Part shown: in pieces, positions 55,978 through 63,818 of the stretch
Position numbering within the stretch: the first letter of the stretch is position 1
How the letters are laid out: the number at the start of each line of letters is the position of its first letter
NCBI RefSeq assembly: GCF_009177095.1
Contig: NZ_AP021861.1
Span: 1,302,001-1,366,000, forward strand
Direction of reading: 5' to 3'
From: Lacipirellula parvula
GTDB lineage: Bacteria > Planctomycetota > Planctomycetia > Pirellulales > Lacipirellulaceae
Length of the DNA: 64,000 nucleotides
Translations under genes and position numbers: made by a program
Notes under the pieces: model-generated
What the model saw: the letters and a program-made list of their open reading frames with translations, nothing else
The model's database searches: none
Told to the model about the DNA's origin: nothing

Positions 55978-56091
55978 CCGGGGCAGAGCCGCCTCGCGTC
56001 GTTTCGAGGCTCGATTGCCCGGCAAAATGCCCCCTGGCGGCCGGGCGACGAAACGCTAAAATTCTGAATCTGCCCGCCAAGTGCCGGCAAC

Positions 56092-56164
<73 letters not shown>

Positions 56165-56282
56165 CTTCTCTTTTCTTGATTAAACCCTTACTTCTCAAGG
56201 GTTTATGCGGTCGCGAGCTTGTGACACGCAATGACACGAATTGCCCCGTTTTGCCACCGCACTTTCGCGCATTTGTCGCGCA

Positions 56283-56318
56283 TAGAAAAGCCCGGCGGCT
56301 CAGATGAGCGACCGGGCT
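56283..56318 (-). terminator. Terminator of the integrase operon
   Basis: On the minus strand AGCCCGG pairs with CCGGGCT, with an inner GCTC/GAGC stem, followed by TTTTCTA. It lies 20 bp after the integrase stop. Confidence 0.75.
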
Positions 56319-56337
56319 TCATGGTTCCAAGCTAACG

Positions 56338-57459
56338 CTACATGGCCTTGGGCAGCACCGCAGCGACTTCTTCAAGCTCCAAGAGCGTGTAGGTCTGCAT
56401 GGTCAGCTTGATGTCCGAATGACGGGCAAGAATCTGGGCATGCTTGGGATGGACCTTCGCCCGCGCAAGGCCGGTGATGAACGTGGCCCTAATTGCGTGG
56501 AAGTCGAGAACGCCCCGGTCTGTACGATAGGTAACTTTCGCAGCCTTCAAGTCGGCTCGCAGCATTTCGGCTGCATGTTTGTTCCACTCGCCACCCCAGA
56601 CCGGTTCATCATCTGCCTTGCACCGAAGCCACTCTGCTAACTCGGCAGCAAATTCAGGGTGGACGGGTTGATTCGCCACGGCACCATTCTTCGTGTCTGC
56701 GCCGTCAACCACAATGATCGGCGTGGCGTCGCGGAGCTTGAAGGCGGCTGGGGTGAGCGAGCGAAGTTCACTGGCGCGGAAGCCCGTATTAACGGCGGTC
56801 CGATAAAGCCAATACCGTTGTTCGCCGGTCAAGCCTTCAACAAAGGCACCTGCCTTAGCGGACTTGAGAATGCGGGCAAACTCGGCTTCGGTCGCGGCCC
56901 GGCGTTGGACGATCTTGACCGGTTGCTTATCCTTCGCAAGCTCAAGCGGTGGGAGCTTGCAGTATTTAACAAACTGCCGAATTGACGTTATGTAGGCATT
57001 GCGAGTGCGGGCGCTGATCGGGCCAAGCCGCTCGGCGGTCTTGTACTTAACCTTGCCCTTACGTCGTGAGTCGCGTTGCTTGTTGGCAAGGTAGGTTTTG
57101 ATCCTGGTCGCGGCGTTTGCCAAGTCGCGCAGCGACTTGATACCGCAGGCGTCGAACGTGGTCCGAATCTGATTGACGGTCAAGTCAGCGTGAGAACGGA
57201 CGCAACCGCTGGCACGCAAGTCAGCCTCAAACTCTTTTAGAGGTAGGTCGCCCTGGCGTTCATCCTCGCTAACAACGCCCCCGCGTTTCAGAGCAGCCTT
57301 TGTTTCCGCCTGCTTAGCGATCTTGTGAGTGGCGTTATAGTCAGCGGTTCCCTTGAGAGTTCGCCACTTAGGCTTGCCATTGAAGTGGTCAAGAAATCGA
57401 TAGTACCACTTCTCTGACTCTTTCCCGTTACGTCCGATTCGTTTGAAGACGCTCGCCAT
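56338..57459 (-). CDS. int: Tyrosine recombinase (phage-type integrase)
   Basis: 373 residues. A DNA-binding arm (KWYYRFLDHFNGKPKWRTLKG), a SAM-like core-binding region (ARTRNAYITSIRQFVKYCKL), and the catalytic domain. The active residues are Arg228 in GFRASEL, His321 and Arg324 in DFHAIRATF, His347 in LARHSD and nucleophile Tyr357. All are present. It should integrate and excise the element at tRNA-Lys, whose 3' end is 174 bp away. It overlaps the excisionase-like gene by 32 bases and ends in a terminator. Confidence 0.92.
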   Translation of the reverse strand: MASVFKRIGRNGKESEKWYYRFLDHFNGKPKWRTLKGTADYNATHKIAKQAETKAALKRGGVVSEDERQGDLPLKEFEADLRASGCVRSHADLTVNQIRTTFDACGIKSLRDLANAATRIKTYLANKQRDSRRKGKVKYKTAERLGPISARTRNAYITSIRQFVKYCKLPPLELAKDKQPVKIVQRRAATEAEFARILKSAKAGAFVEGLTGEQRYWLYRTAVNTGFRASELRSLTPAAFKLRDATPIIVVDGADTKNGAVANQPVHPEFAAELAEWLRCKADDEPVWGGEWNKHAAEMLRADLKAAKVTYRTDRGVLDFHAIRATFITGLARAKVHPKHAQILARHSDIKLTMQTYTLLELEEVAAVLPKAM

Positions 57460-57625
57460 CGTAGTTGCCCTGGTAGTTTTCGATGTCTAGAAGTCGCCAG
57501 CGAACCGAGCGGCCGATCCTGATGGGCGGCGGCAGTTCACCGCTGTACCAAGCCCGACGCACGGTCCTAGTAGAGAGGCTAAGTAGTTCAGCGACTTGCT
57601 TGATGGAGATGAGAACCGGCGTCAT
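57428..57625 (-). CDS. xis: Excisionase / MerR-type helix-turn-helix protein
   Basis: 65 residues: LISIKQVAELLSLSTRTVRR is a winged helix-turn-helix of the AlpA/excisionase kind, with PPIRIGRSVRWRLLDIE as wing. Such proteins bend DNA for excision or regulate it. The overlap with the integrase gene ensures joint expression, integrase second. Confidence 0.8.
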   Translation of the reverse strand: MTPVLISIKQVAELLSLSTRTVRRAWYSGELPPPIRIGRSVRWRLLDIENYQGNYDGERLQTNRT

Positions 57626-57703
57626 TACTACTATGCGGGCGCCAATTTCGGCGCCAAGCGAGGGGAGGGGAGAATCTTGGAAGAAACAGGACGTTTAGGC
57701 GCC

Positions 57704-57958
57704 CTATCTGATAACTTCGTCATCCGCGAGCGCACCGCAGTCGCGTGCAAAGGCTTCCAAGTCGTCAAACTCGCCTAGTAGAGAGTTCGAGTAGGCATGC
57801 AGATGGTAGTAGTACGGCGTCCAATCGCTTCGATGGCGATTGATACCTACTCGTTCGAATTGTGGTGCCAGCCGGCGATTGACTCGCTTGAGTACGGCGT
57901 TCTCGGTGACGTGTTTCACGGGATTCTCGCTCAGGTAGATGTATAGACCGGACGTCAC
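57704..57958 (-). CDS. Small protein of unknown function
   Basis: 84 residues with a GTG start and no clear ribosome site. Middle part is rich in Arg and aromatic residues (SDWTPYYYHLHAYSNSLLGE), end acidic (DDLEAFARDCGALADDEVIR). No family recognised. It is first in the minus-strand direction, 78 bp before the excisionase-like gene, so it may be part of that transcript. A real gene is likely because the frame is not shadowed by another one, but this is not certain. Confidence 0.5.
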   Translation of the reverse strand: MTSGLYIYLSENPVKHVTENAVLKRVNRRLAPQFERVGINRHRSDWTPYYYHLHAYSNSLLGEFDDLEAFARDCGALADDEVIR

Positions 57959-58257
57959 AGCTGTTGCGACGTCGCTCTACCTGCGTCACACGCGAGCGTG
58001 TCACTATGCGGCATCTATTTGCCGCGTTAGTCAGAAATTGCGACCGCCGCGACCGCCGAAAGGGCTGCCAAAACGGTGCCAATCCCGGGCCGTTGCAATC
58101 CTCAAATTTGACCCCACCCCTGCGACCGGCACGTTGTCGCCGCGGGCGCAACGAGGCTCGCAGACACGCTGGCTTTCGCGCATGCGTGCGCGCAGTGTTA
58201 AATTCGCCTTTACATCCCACTAGAAACAACTGACTAGCAATCAGTTGTCGCGGTCCA
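57959..58257. promoter_or_regulatory. Divergent control region of the element
   Basis: About 300 bp between the minus-strand integration genes and the plus-strand genes. It contains an 8-bp palindrome ACAACTGA / TCAGTTGT (58226-58248) ten bases before the next start, and CACGCGAGCGTG near 57987. These could be operators for a regulator, but no repressor gene was recognised. Confidence 0.4.
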
Positions 58258-58569
58258 ATGCCCGGTAGACCACTCAGCACGAAGCTCTACATCTTGTGCG
58301 ATCCCCGCCCCGAGCGCACCGAGCGCTTCGTCGGCTACGGGAGCGCTGCCGAGCCCTGGAAGGCCCCACGATGCGACGGGAACAGCAGCCTCGCCGTCTG
58401 GCTGGCCGAACTGCGGGCGCTCAATCTGGCCCCTCTGGTGCGATTTGACGGGCTGCCTGTGACGCCTGTGCCGATTGCAGTGGCTGAATGGGTTGCCCGG
58501 GTTGTAGCGGCTGAATTGGTCGCAGCGGATTTGACGGTTTTGAGGGCTAGCGCCCAGCGGGCCAGCTAA
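58258..58569 (+). CDS. Small protein with GIY-YIG-like N-terminus
   Basis: 103 residues. KLYILCDPRPERTERFVGYG resembles the strand pair of GIY-YIG nucleases (YxL...FVG), and VWLAELRALNLAPLVRF resembles the following helix and strand. The later catalytic Arg/Glu are not evident, so it may be degenerate or bind DNA only. The C-terminal 40 residues are Ala/Val-rich helix. Preceded by a palindrome. Family assignment is tentative. Confidence 0.45.
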   Translation: MPGRPLSTKLYILCDPRPERTERFVGYGSAAEPWKAPRCDGNSSLAVWLAELRALNLAPLVRFDGLPVTPVPIAVAEWVARVVAAELVAADLTVLRASAQRAS

Positions 58570-58725
58570 TCAACATCAACCGCGAGGCAGAGCCGTCGGG
58601 GTAACGACCGCGCGTCGCGGCAAATCGGACTAATCGGGACAAAATAAAAGAATCTCTGAAAAATCACCCCTTCGTTGCCGCATTATTGTGTTGTCGAGTG
58701 TTATCAACCAGAACAGGAACAGACC

Positions 58726-58917
58726 ATGAGCATCAGCTACAACGCCAGCGCCCCTTCGGGCAAGCAGTTCACCATCGCCGTCGGCGGCACGCAGTACGTC
58801 AGCATTCCGGCCAGCGCGGCCGAAGTCATCCTTCGACGCGCGGGGCTGTCGCTCCGCGAGGCCCGCGAACAGCTCGCGATGGCGAAGTTCAATTCACACA
58901 CTGCCGCTGTGAGTTAA
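58726..58917 (+). CDS. Small protein of unknown function
   Basis: 63 residues, AGGAA before the ATG. The first half is beta-like (SGKQFTIAVGGTQYVSIPAS), the second half a helix (AAEVILRRAGLSLREAREQL). It ends seven bases before the dyad-type candidate origin; a role as DNA-binding or replication accessory protein is possible but only by position. Confidence 0.6.
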   Translation: MSISYNASAPSGKQFTIAVGGTQYVSIPASAAEVILRRAGLSLREAREQLAMAKFNSHTAAVS

Positions 58918-58924
58918 GGGAAAA

Positions 58925-59172
58925 CTACAGCCAGTTGAGGGTTACTACAGGAAATTTCTCGCCGTAAGTGATGATCTATGAATGGTTTACGTCGACTCCT
59001 GTAGTTCCTGTAGTTTTTGGTCACATCGCTACTTAGGGTTATTCACAGGTAATGCTTCTATTAAGTAGCTATATGGCGAAAAACTACAGGAACTACAGCC
59101 ATCATCATAACGTGATGAGCAGCAACGACTTGCGACGCCAAAACTCCTGTAGTGACCCTTAACTGGCTGTAG
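58925..59172. other. Three-tier dyad, candidate replication origin
   Basis: All three inverted repeats share the centre 59048.5. Outer arms 58925-58952 and 59145-59172 (28 bp, 26 matching). Middle arms 58999-59018 and 59079-59098 (20 bp, all matching: CTGTAGTTCCTGTAGTTTTT). Inner arms GCTACTTA (59028-59035) and TAAGTAGC (59062-59069). The hexamer CTACAG/CTGTAG occurs eight times: at 20-bp distance within the outer arms and 9-bp distance within the middle arms. TTATTCACA (DnaA box) lies beside the centre. It precedes the SF3 helicase gene. Origin is the best reading; large operator or packaging site are alternatives. Confidence 0.65.
59039..59047 (+). promoter_or_regulatory. DnaA-box match at the dyad centre
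   Basis: TTATTCACA fits the DnaA-box consensus TTATNCACA. It ends one base before the centre of symmetry of the surrounding inverted repeats. Confidence 0.55.
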
Positions 59173-59271
59173 AAATCGTTAACTCTGCGACGCGACAAGA
59201 ATTGTTGCGTCACTCACGCGACCCGTCGTGTGAAGTAAGCAGTCAGGGGTCGCGGCTGGTCCCCGCATTCA

Positions 59272-59309
59272 CCGCCGGGTAGACGGTCATCTACCCGGCG
59301 GCCCTTTTT
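59272..59309 (+). terminator. Strong hairpin terminator between dyad and helicase gene
   Basis: 12-bp perfect stem CCGCCGGGTAGA / TCTACCCGGCGG with loop CGGTCA, then CCCTTTTTG. It lies 75 bp before the helicase start, so a transcript from or through the dyad would end here; possibly a small RNA. Confidence 0.8.
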
Positions 59310-59383
59310 GACTCTCATTCCTCATCCTGCATCCCTCAATCTCCAACGGGGACCGCCCATGTTACTACGACCACTTAGGAACG

Positions 59384-60832
59384 ATGACCGACTTCTCTAC
59401 TGTTTGCCGCAGTTCTGGCGGCACTAAGACCCTCTCGAAGGATGCCTTCGAGTTCCACGACGCGAATTCCGTGGAACAGACGGCCAAGCAACTCGGGTTC
59501 TCTACGCACGTACCCGACCTCTTGCGTGGTCGCATCTATCTTGTCGAGCAACGCGGCAGCCGTCTGCTGATCCACGCCCAAAAGCGTAAAGGCGACGCCT
59601 GCGAATGGCTGTCGACCGTTAAGGCAGGCTGGTGGACTCAGGTCCACGACCACGACGTAGGAGACGACGACATTCGTCACATTATTCGTTGTGACGAAAG
59701 CGGGCACGGCGATACCGGCAAATGGTACGTCATGCTGAATAACGGCCGCTGGTCGCGGAAATTCCCGTCGGCAGTGAAGACCGTTTATCAGGCGAAGGGT
59801 TTCTCAAAGCCCGACGCTGAGCGTCGCATGGGTGAACTGGAGCGCGATCCTTGGATTGAGGTTTGCATTCCGTTTGCGCCCGAGCATCCCGCCGAACGTC
59901 AGTGGAATATAGGTGCGCCTCAGTACCGATGCGAGCCAGTCGAAGGCCCTCACCCGACGTGGAACATGATCCACGATCATATCGGCCGCGCGCTCGACCG
60001 CTATTACAAGGGCGGGGGCCGTCTCTATTTGCAGCAGTGGCTCGCTGCCGCGATTCAAGACCCAACTTGCAGGCTTCCCTACCTATTCATGCACGGCGTG
60101 GAGAACTCCGGCAAGTCGATCGTTTGGGAATCGCTGAGCTTGCTCATCACTGGCGGCATCATCAAGGCTGATCGGGCCCTTACTAGCCAGTCCGACTTCA
60201 ATGGCGAGCTGGATGGGGCCGTCTTCGCCATCGTTGAGGAAAAGGAAATCGGCCGATTCCCGGGCGTCTCTGAGAAGATCAAAGACGCCGTGACGAGTCC
60301 GACGCTGTCGATTCGCCGCATGCGGACTGACACCTATCAGATTCCAAACTACAGCCACTGGATTCAGACGAGCAACATCCGCAGTGCGTGCCTCGTTCCA
60401 CTTGGCGACACTCGATTCACCGTCATGGAAGTCCAACGGCCGCCAAAGGACATCCCGAAGCCAGTCCTAATGGAGCAGTTGAAAAGCGAAGCGCCTGCCT
60501 TTCTATGGACGCTTCTGAACATGAAGCTGCCGGAGCTTGAAGGTCGCCTCGCGATTCCCGCTCTTGATACCGACGACAAGCGGGCCGTTCAGGCTGAGAG
60601 TCTACCTGAGTTCGTCCATCGCCTGATCGGCTATATCGAAGAGCATCGAACGTGGATCGGGACGGCCAAAGAGTTCCGGTCGCAGTTCGGCGGAACGTGC
60701 CTCAATCTCCCACGCCTCAAGGATGCCTTGAGCAAGTTCGCTCCCGTACTGGCTCACAATAGCATCACGTTTTCTTACCCTTCAACGCGCCTGGAAGGCG
60801 GCATGCCAGTGAGGTTCGAGTGGAAAAGCTAG
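59384..60832 (+). CDS. SF3 / D5-type replication helicase
   Basis: 482 residues. The SF3 core: FMHGVENSGKS (Walker A, 238-245), AVFAIVEEKE (Walker B, 279-288) and HWIQTSN (motif C with the closing Asn, 325-331). It is similar to the DUF5906/NrS-1-type helicase region of phage replication proteins. The N-terminal 200 residues show no certain primase motif; a separate or missing primase is possible. AGGAAC precedes the ATG. It presumably opens the nearby dyad origin. It overlaps the next gene by 13 bases. Confidence 0.82.
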   Translation: MTDFSTVCRSSGGTKTLSKDAFEFHDANSVEQTAKQLGFSTHVPDLLRGRIYLVEQRGSRLLIHAQKRKGDACEWLSTVKAGWWTQVHDHDVGDDDIRHIIRCDESGHGDTGKWYVMLNNGRWSRKFPSAVKTVYQAKGFSKPDAERRMGELERDPWIEVCIPFAPEHPAERQWNIGAPQYRCEPVEGPHPTWNMIHDHIGRALDRYYKGGGRLYLQQWLAAAIQDPTCRLPYLFMHGVENSGKSIVWESLSLLITGGIIKADRALTSQSDFNGELDGAVFAIVEEKEIGRFPGVSEKIKDAVTSPTLSIRRMRTDTYQIPNYSHWIQTSNIRSACLVPLGDTRFTVMEVQRPPKDIPKPVLMEQLKSEAPAFLWTLLNMKLPELEGRLAIPALDTDDKRAVQAESLPEFVHRLIGYIEEHRTWIGTAKEFRSQFGGTCLNLPRLKDALSKFAPVLAHNSITFSYPSTRLEGGMPVRFEWKS

Positions 60833-61134
60833 TCTGGACTGAGAACGGCAGAACATTCGGCGTCCGCGACGCTCGCGGCGTATTTGGGTTTGTAAAGAAG
60901 TCGGAGTTGTCAAAGTCGGAAGCCCGCGAGGCCACGAAGCAATTCGAGTTTCGACAGCAACCAACATTGGCGTTCGATCCTGAAACCGAAATGTTCTACT
61001 GGGACGACGACCGCGACGACCAATATGACGCTGACGAAGTCGCTGACGACCTCGCCAAAATCGGGTGGCGTCCTGAGCATATTCAGCCACTACTGGAGCT
61101 AGCGCGTTCCGCCGCGAGGCTCGAAAGAATGTAA
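60820..61134 (+). CDS. Acidic protein of unknown function
   Basis: 104 residues, GTG start inside the end of the helicase gene with GAGG six bases ahead. The first half is mixed and basic (VWTENGRTFGVRDARGVFGF), the second very acidic (WDDDRDDQYDADEVADDLA). It ends in a helix. Translational coupling to the helicase suggests a replication accessory role. No family recognised. Confidence 0.65.
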   Translation: MEKLVWTENGRTFGVRDARGVFGFVKKSELSKSEAREATKQFEFRQQPTLAFDPETEMFYWDDDRDDQYDADEVADDLAKIGWRPEHIQPLLELARSAARLERM

Positions 61135-61447
61135 AGCGATTGGCGCGAGGGGTGTACCCGAGCGCTGCGTGCGGGATGTATGGGTTACCTCCCGCATCGT
61201 ACACGCCGATGACGACCGCCATCGGCAGCCCCGCCGTCATTGCACCAGGCGACGGGGCAACTCTTATTTGACTCCCTCGTGCGCACGAGTGAGGGCGGCG
61301 GTACTTCTATCGCCGGAGCGGGTGGGCTCCCACCCGCGAGACACATTCTCTGGGGCGAGACTCGTTGTCCCGCCTTATACCGAGTGGGCACTCGGCGGTC
61401 GCCGGGTCCGATTATCCCCGGCAACTTTTCTCACTGAGGCTAACGAT
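61135..61447. other. Hairpin-rich spacer, possible structured RNA
   Basis: About 313 bp without a convincing gene. Four stems stand in a row: TGCGGGA / TCCCGCA (61170-61196), GCGGGTGGG / CCCACCCGC (61318-61337), CCGAGTG / CACTCGG (61380-61395) and GCCGGG / CCCGGC (61401-61422). A frame at 61240-61437 lacks a ribosome site and is probably chance. Confidence 0.45.
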
Positions 61448-61714
61448 ATGCCTAGACCCCAGCACTGGTGGGCCATGCGTCCTGGCCCCGAACGCAAGCG
61501 ACGCAAAGCCGAGCATGCGCGTTATTTCGACAAGCTCGACTATTTTCGACACCTTTGCCGTAAATGGGGAATTTCTTTGGAGGGATTGCCACTCGACGTG
61601 ACTGATGACGGAACTGTCTGCTTATGCCATACATCTGTGGCGATGCCAACTTCCGCAGCGGTCCTGGAAGTAATTATCAACGCTTATGTACGAACAAATC
61701 CTGTCCGCATTTAG
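61448..61714 (+). CDS. Small protein of unknown function
   Basis: 88 residues starting after GAGG. N-terminus MPRPQHWWAMRPGPERKRRK is basic with paired Trp; middle KLDYFRHLCRKWGISLEGLP; end hydrophobic. Two Cys in VCLCH near residue 60, with an earlier Cys and His (HLC), could bind a metal. The frame continues further upstream, but ATG at 61448 has the ribosome site. Overlaps the next small gene by 29 bases. Confidence 0.55.
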   Translation: MPRPQHWWAMRPGPERKRRKAEHARYFDKLDYFRHLCRKWGISLEGLPLDVTDDGTVCLCHTSVAMPTSAAVLEVIINAYVRTNPVRI

Positions 61715-61859
61715 TCAGATTAACCAGCCCCTAGTCGTGGTCGAGATACGCCACGACAGGGCAATCGTCACACATCCCGATGCCATCTTCGATCTGCGCG
61801 CCCTTGAAGGGCTCGGCGAAATTTACATCGGAGAGGGCGTCATCGAAATTCACTTTTAG
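61686..61859 (+). CDS. Very small protein of unknown function
   Basis: 57 residues, MYEQILSAFSQINQPLVVVE then IRHDRAIVTHPDAIFD and a beta-like end (LGEIYIGEGVIEIHF). Reading frame bounded by ATG within the previous gene and TAG nine bases before the next start. Its regular protein-like composition and close packing between neighbours support it. No family recognised. Confidence 0.55.
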   Translation: MYEQILSAFSQINQPLVVVEIRHDRAIVTHPDAIFDLRALEGLGEIYIGEGVIEIHF

Positions 61860-61867
61860 GAGCGAAA

Positions 61868-62458
61868 TTGAAATTTTCTGTAATCCAGAGCCATTCTAAT
61901 GGCAGCAAATACTATGTCGTGATGGGGAGGAAATTCCCTACTCGCGACGAGGCCATCGCGCACGGCGAGGCCCAAGTGGCTAAGGCAGAAGCACTAGCAG
62001 GCCGCGAACTTTCCGCCAACGAACTCCGCCACAACAATGGTATCGCGATCGAAGATCGGCCATCGCGCGAGCGCAACGAATTCCGCGCTATCTCTCAGCA
62101 GGCGTATGGTTATCGCACGCCCACTACCGAGCCGAAAGGTGAGCCCCAGCCGCACGCTATTGCATGGGCTGAAGACGCTCTTACGAGAGCGAGGTTCGCC
62201 GGCAAGATGAGCGACGTAGCTATTGCGCAAAAGCAACTTGCCGCTGCGAGGGCCGGTGCGCCGCCCGCTAATCCCGCACACAACTACATGTTACCGGGCG
62301 ACTCGGTTACGCGACTCACAGATATTCACGGTCGCGAACGCATCGCAATTCTTCGCCCTCGCGATGGCGAGAACCGTGTCATTCACTATTTCGACGCCGA
62401 CACTGCACCGGCCGAAGTTGCAGCCCTTGCTACTAAGTTTGGAGAACCTACGAAGTGA
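61868..62458 (+). CDS. Protein of unknown function
   Basis: 196 residues. TTG start chosen because AGGAG stands six bases ahead and no ATG follows closely. N-terminus KFSVIQSHSNGSKYYVVMGR is a beta hairpin; then long Ala/Glu-rich helix (ARDEAIAHGEAQVAKAEALA type) and a C-terminal beta part (GDSVTRLTDIHGRERIAILR). The form would suit a structural or decoration protein but no family was recognised. Its stop overlaps the GTG of the next gene. Confidence 0.65.
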   Translation: MKFSVIQSHSNGSKYYVVMGRKFPTRDEAIAHGEAQVAKAEALAGRELSANELRHNNGIAIEDRPSRERNEFRAISQQAYGYRTPTTEPKGEPQPHAIAWAEDALTRARFAGKMSDVAIAQKQLAAARAGAPPANPAHNYMLPGDSVTRLTDIHGRERIAILRPRDGENRVIHYFDADTAPAEVAALATKFGEPTK

Positions 62459-62688
62459 CCAGTTCGCAAGCATTTGTCAGCCCACTTTCCGGTAGCCAGA
62501 TCGGCTACGTCGAACAGATTTCCGGTGTGTCGTATCTCGCCGCAAACCCATCGAAGTCGGCGAGAGAAGCAGCACACCGGCAAGCCGTCGAAGCCTCGCT
62601 GGCTCTCATCTTCCAACAAGACGGCGAGAGCATGCGGAGTCTTTCGCTCGTAGACCGTCAGAACCTTTACCGAGCGAGTCTGAACTAA
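62455..62688 (+). CDS. Small protein of unknown function
   Basis: 77 residues, GTG start overlapping the previous stop (GTGA) with GGAG ahead. GSQIGYVEQISGVSYLAANP may be a strand-turn-strand, the rest helical (REAAHRQAVEASLALIFQQD). No recognised family. Part of a run of overlapping genes that continues to the window end. Confidence 0.6.
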   Translation: MTSSQAFVSPLSGSQIGYVEQISGVSYLAANPSKSAREAAHRQAVEASLALIFQQDGESMRSLSLVDRQNLYRASLN

Positions 62689-62966
62689 TGGGAAACCCAT
62701 TCTTCTTTGCATCACATGCGCTTGACTCACGAAACTTCCTGAATCGCGAGGACATGTTCTTCGCGTTTCTTCTTCAGGTTTTTGCGGATGCTTACGATCT
62801 GCTCCCGCAAGATGACCCCAGACGCGAATGGAAGTACCCAGACGATGCCGTAAGCGAAGTGTTTGCGAGGCTCAACGATTACCGTGACCGGCACTATCTC
62901 ACCATTGAGAGAATTATGCATCGCTTCGGCGCTGGCGCTAAATACAGAGAGGTGTTGCCACGATGA
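62688..62966 (+). CDS. Small protein of unknown function
   Basis: 92 residues, ATG overlapping the previous stop (TAATG). N-terminus aromatic (MGNPFFFASHALDSRNFLNR), then FAFLLQVFADAYDLLPQDDP and a basic C-terminal helix. No recognised family; no signal peptide. Confidence 0.6.
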   Translation: MGNPFFFASHALDSRNFLNREDMFFAFLLQVFADAYDLLPQDDPRREWKYPDDAVSEVFARLNDYRDRHYLTIERIMHRFGAGAKYREVLPR

Positions 62967-63238
62967 ACCAACAAATTCTCTCGATGCCGCCCGAAGGAAC
63001 GCCGGAGTTCGCCGAACTCTGTAGGCGGCAAGACGCCATCTGCCGTGGAGTAGTCGGCGACCGCGCCGCACTCTTAGCAGATGGTGTTGGTCGCTATTAC
63101 GTCCCCGACCCGCCGACGCCGGTGGCTCGTCCGCGATTCACTCCAGAAGGCGTCGCCATCGTTGAACCGTCCATTTCTGTTAACTCACCAGCACGACCGG
63201 CGAAGCGTCGGCCTTGGTACCGGAGACTTTTCAAGTGA
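62963..63238 (+). CDS. Small protein of unknown function, basic C-terminus
   Basis: 91 residues, ATGA overlap with the previous gene. A helical start (EGTPEFAELCRRQDAICRGV), a Pro-rich middle (VPDPPTPVARPRF) and a basic end (AKRRPWYRRLFK). The Pro-rich middle with a basic tail may bind nucleic acid or membrane. No family recognised. Confidence 0.6.
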   Translation: MNQQILSMPPEGTPEFAELCRRQDAICRGVVGDRAALLADGVGRYYVPDPPTPVARPRFTPEGVAIVEPSISVNSPARPAKRRPWYRRLFK

Positions 63239-63507
63239 GATTCGAGACTACCAAAGTCCTGGTTGGCAGCGTGCCAACGCAACTCAGCATGATGGCGGCG
63301 CGCGAAGTGTGGGTACGACCATCACCAGAATGCGAAAGCATTCTGTATTTGTCCAACCGCCCGGACATCGGTGTGGATGGCTTCCCCATACCATCTGAGG
63401 GCATGCGCTTCGATGTAACGAAGAGCATGGATCACAACGTCACGTTCTACGTCGCGGCCGACAACGACTACGACGACAACCTTCTACACGTCCTGGTGCG
63501 AAGCTGA
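63235..63507 (+). CDS. Small beta-rich protein, possibly virion-type
   Basis: 90 residues from GTG at 63235 (GTGA overlap with the previous stop). Alternating strands: VLVGSVPTQLSMMAAREVWV, SILYLSNRPDIGVDGFPIP, NVTFYVAADNDYDDNLLHVL. The pattern (A-R-x-V-W-V, then short strands, then a final strand) resembles that of the following two paralogues and of small beta-sandwich phage proteins. A virion role is inference. Confidence 0.6.
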   Translation: MRFETTKVLVGSVPTQLSMMAAREVWVRPSPECESILYLSNRPDIGVDGFPIPSEGMRFDVTKSMDHNVTFYVAADNDYDDNLLHVLVRS

Positions 63508-63818
63508 TGACCTTGAGCAAACCTGCCCAAGTTCAAATCTTGGGCCATAACGTGGCGCAGATCACTGATACTAGCCAGCCACTCCCAGGCGTAGAGGCCG
63601 CGGTTGCCGCCGGCGCGCGCGGAGTCACCGTTCAGAGTCTCGACGTGGCAGGAGACCCACTCTGGATTGCACTGGACGGGTCTGATGCCGCCGTCGACTA
63701 CGCGATTCGCTTTGAGCCTCGCGGCGTGTGGATATGGTATCTCACCGATCTTGCGGCAGTTCGCGTCATTGCCACGCCGGGCAACTCGGCGAAGATCGGA
63801 GTTACATGGCTACGCTAA
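63507..63818 (+). CDS. Small beta-rich protein, tandem paralogue 1
   Basis: 103 residues, TGATG overlap with the previous gene. Key part: SQPLPGVEAAVAAGARGVTV then QSLDVAGDPLWIALDGSDAA and a C-terminal strand region ending KIGVTWLR. It is clearly related to the next gene (SQPLPGxEAAxAAGARG in both). The two probably arose by duplication. The fold looks like a small beta-sandwich; attachment or decoration protein is possible. Confidence 0.65.
   Translation: MTLSKPAQVQILGHNVAQITDTSQPLPGVEAAVAAGARGVTVQSLDVAGDPLWIALDGSDAAVDYAIRFEPRGVWIWYLTDLAAVRVIATPGNSAKIGVTWLR

Noticed and set aside
58925-59172. CTACAG repeats as a CRISPR array
   Set aside because: Units are hexamers in inverted arrangement, with no regular spacers and no cas gene.
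61240-61437. 65-residue frame in the hairpin-rich spacer
   Set aside because: TTG start without ribosome site, crosses two strong stems, no conserved-looking composition.
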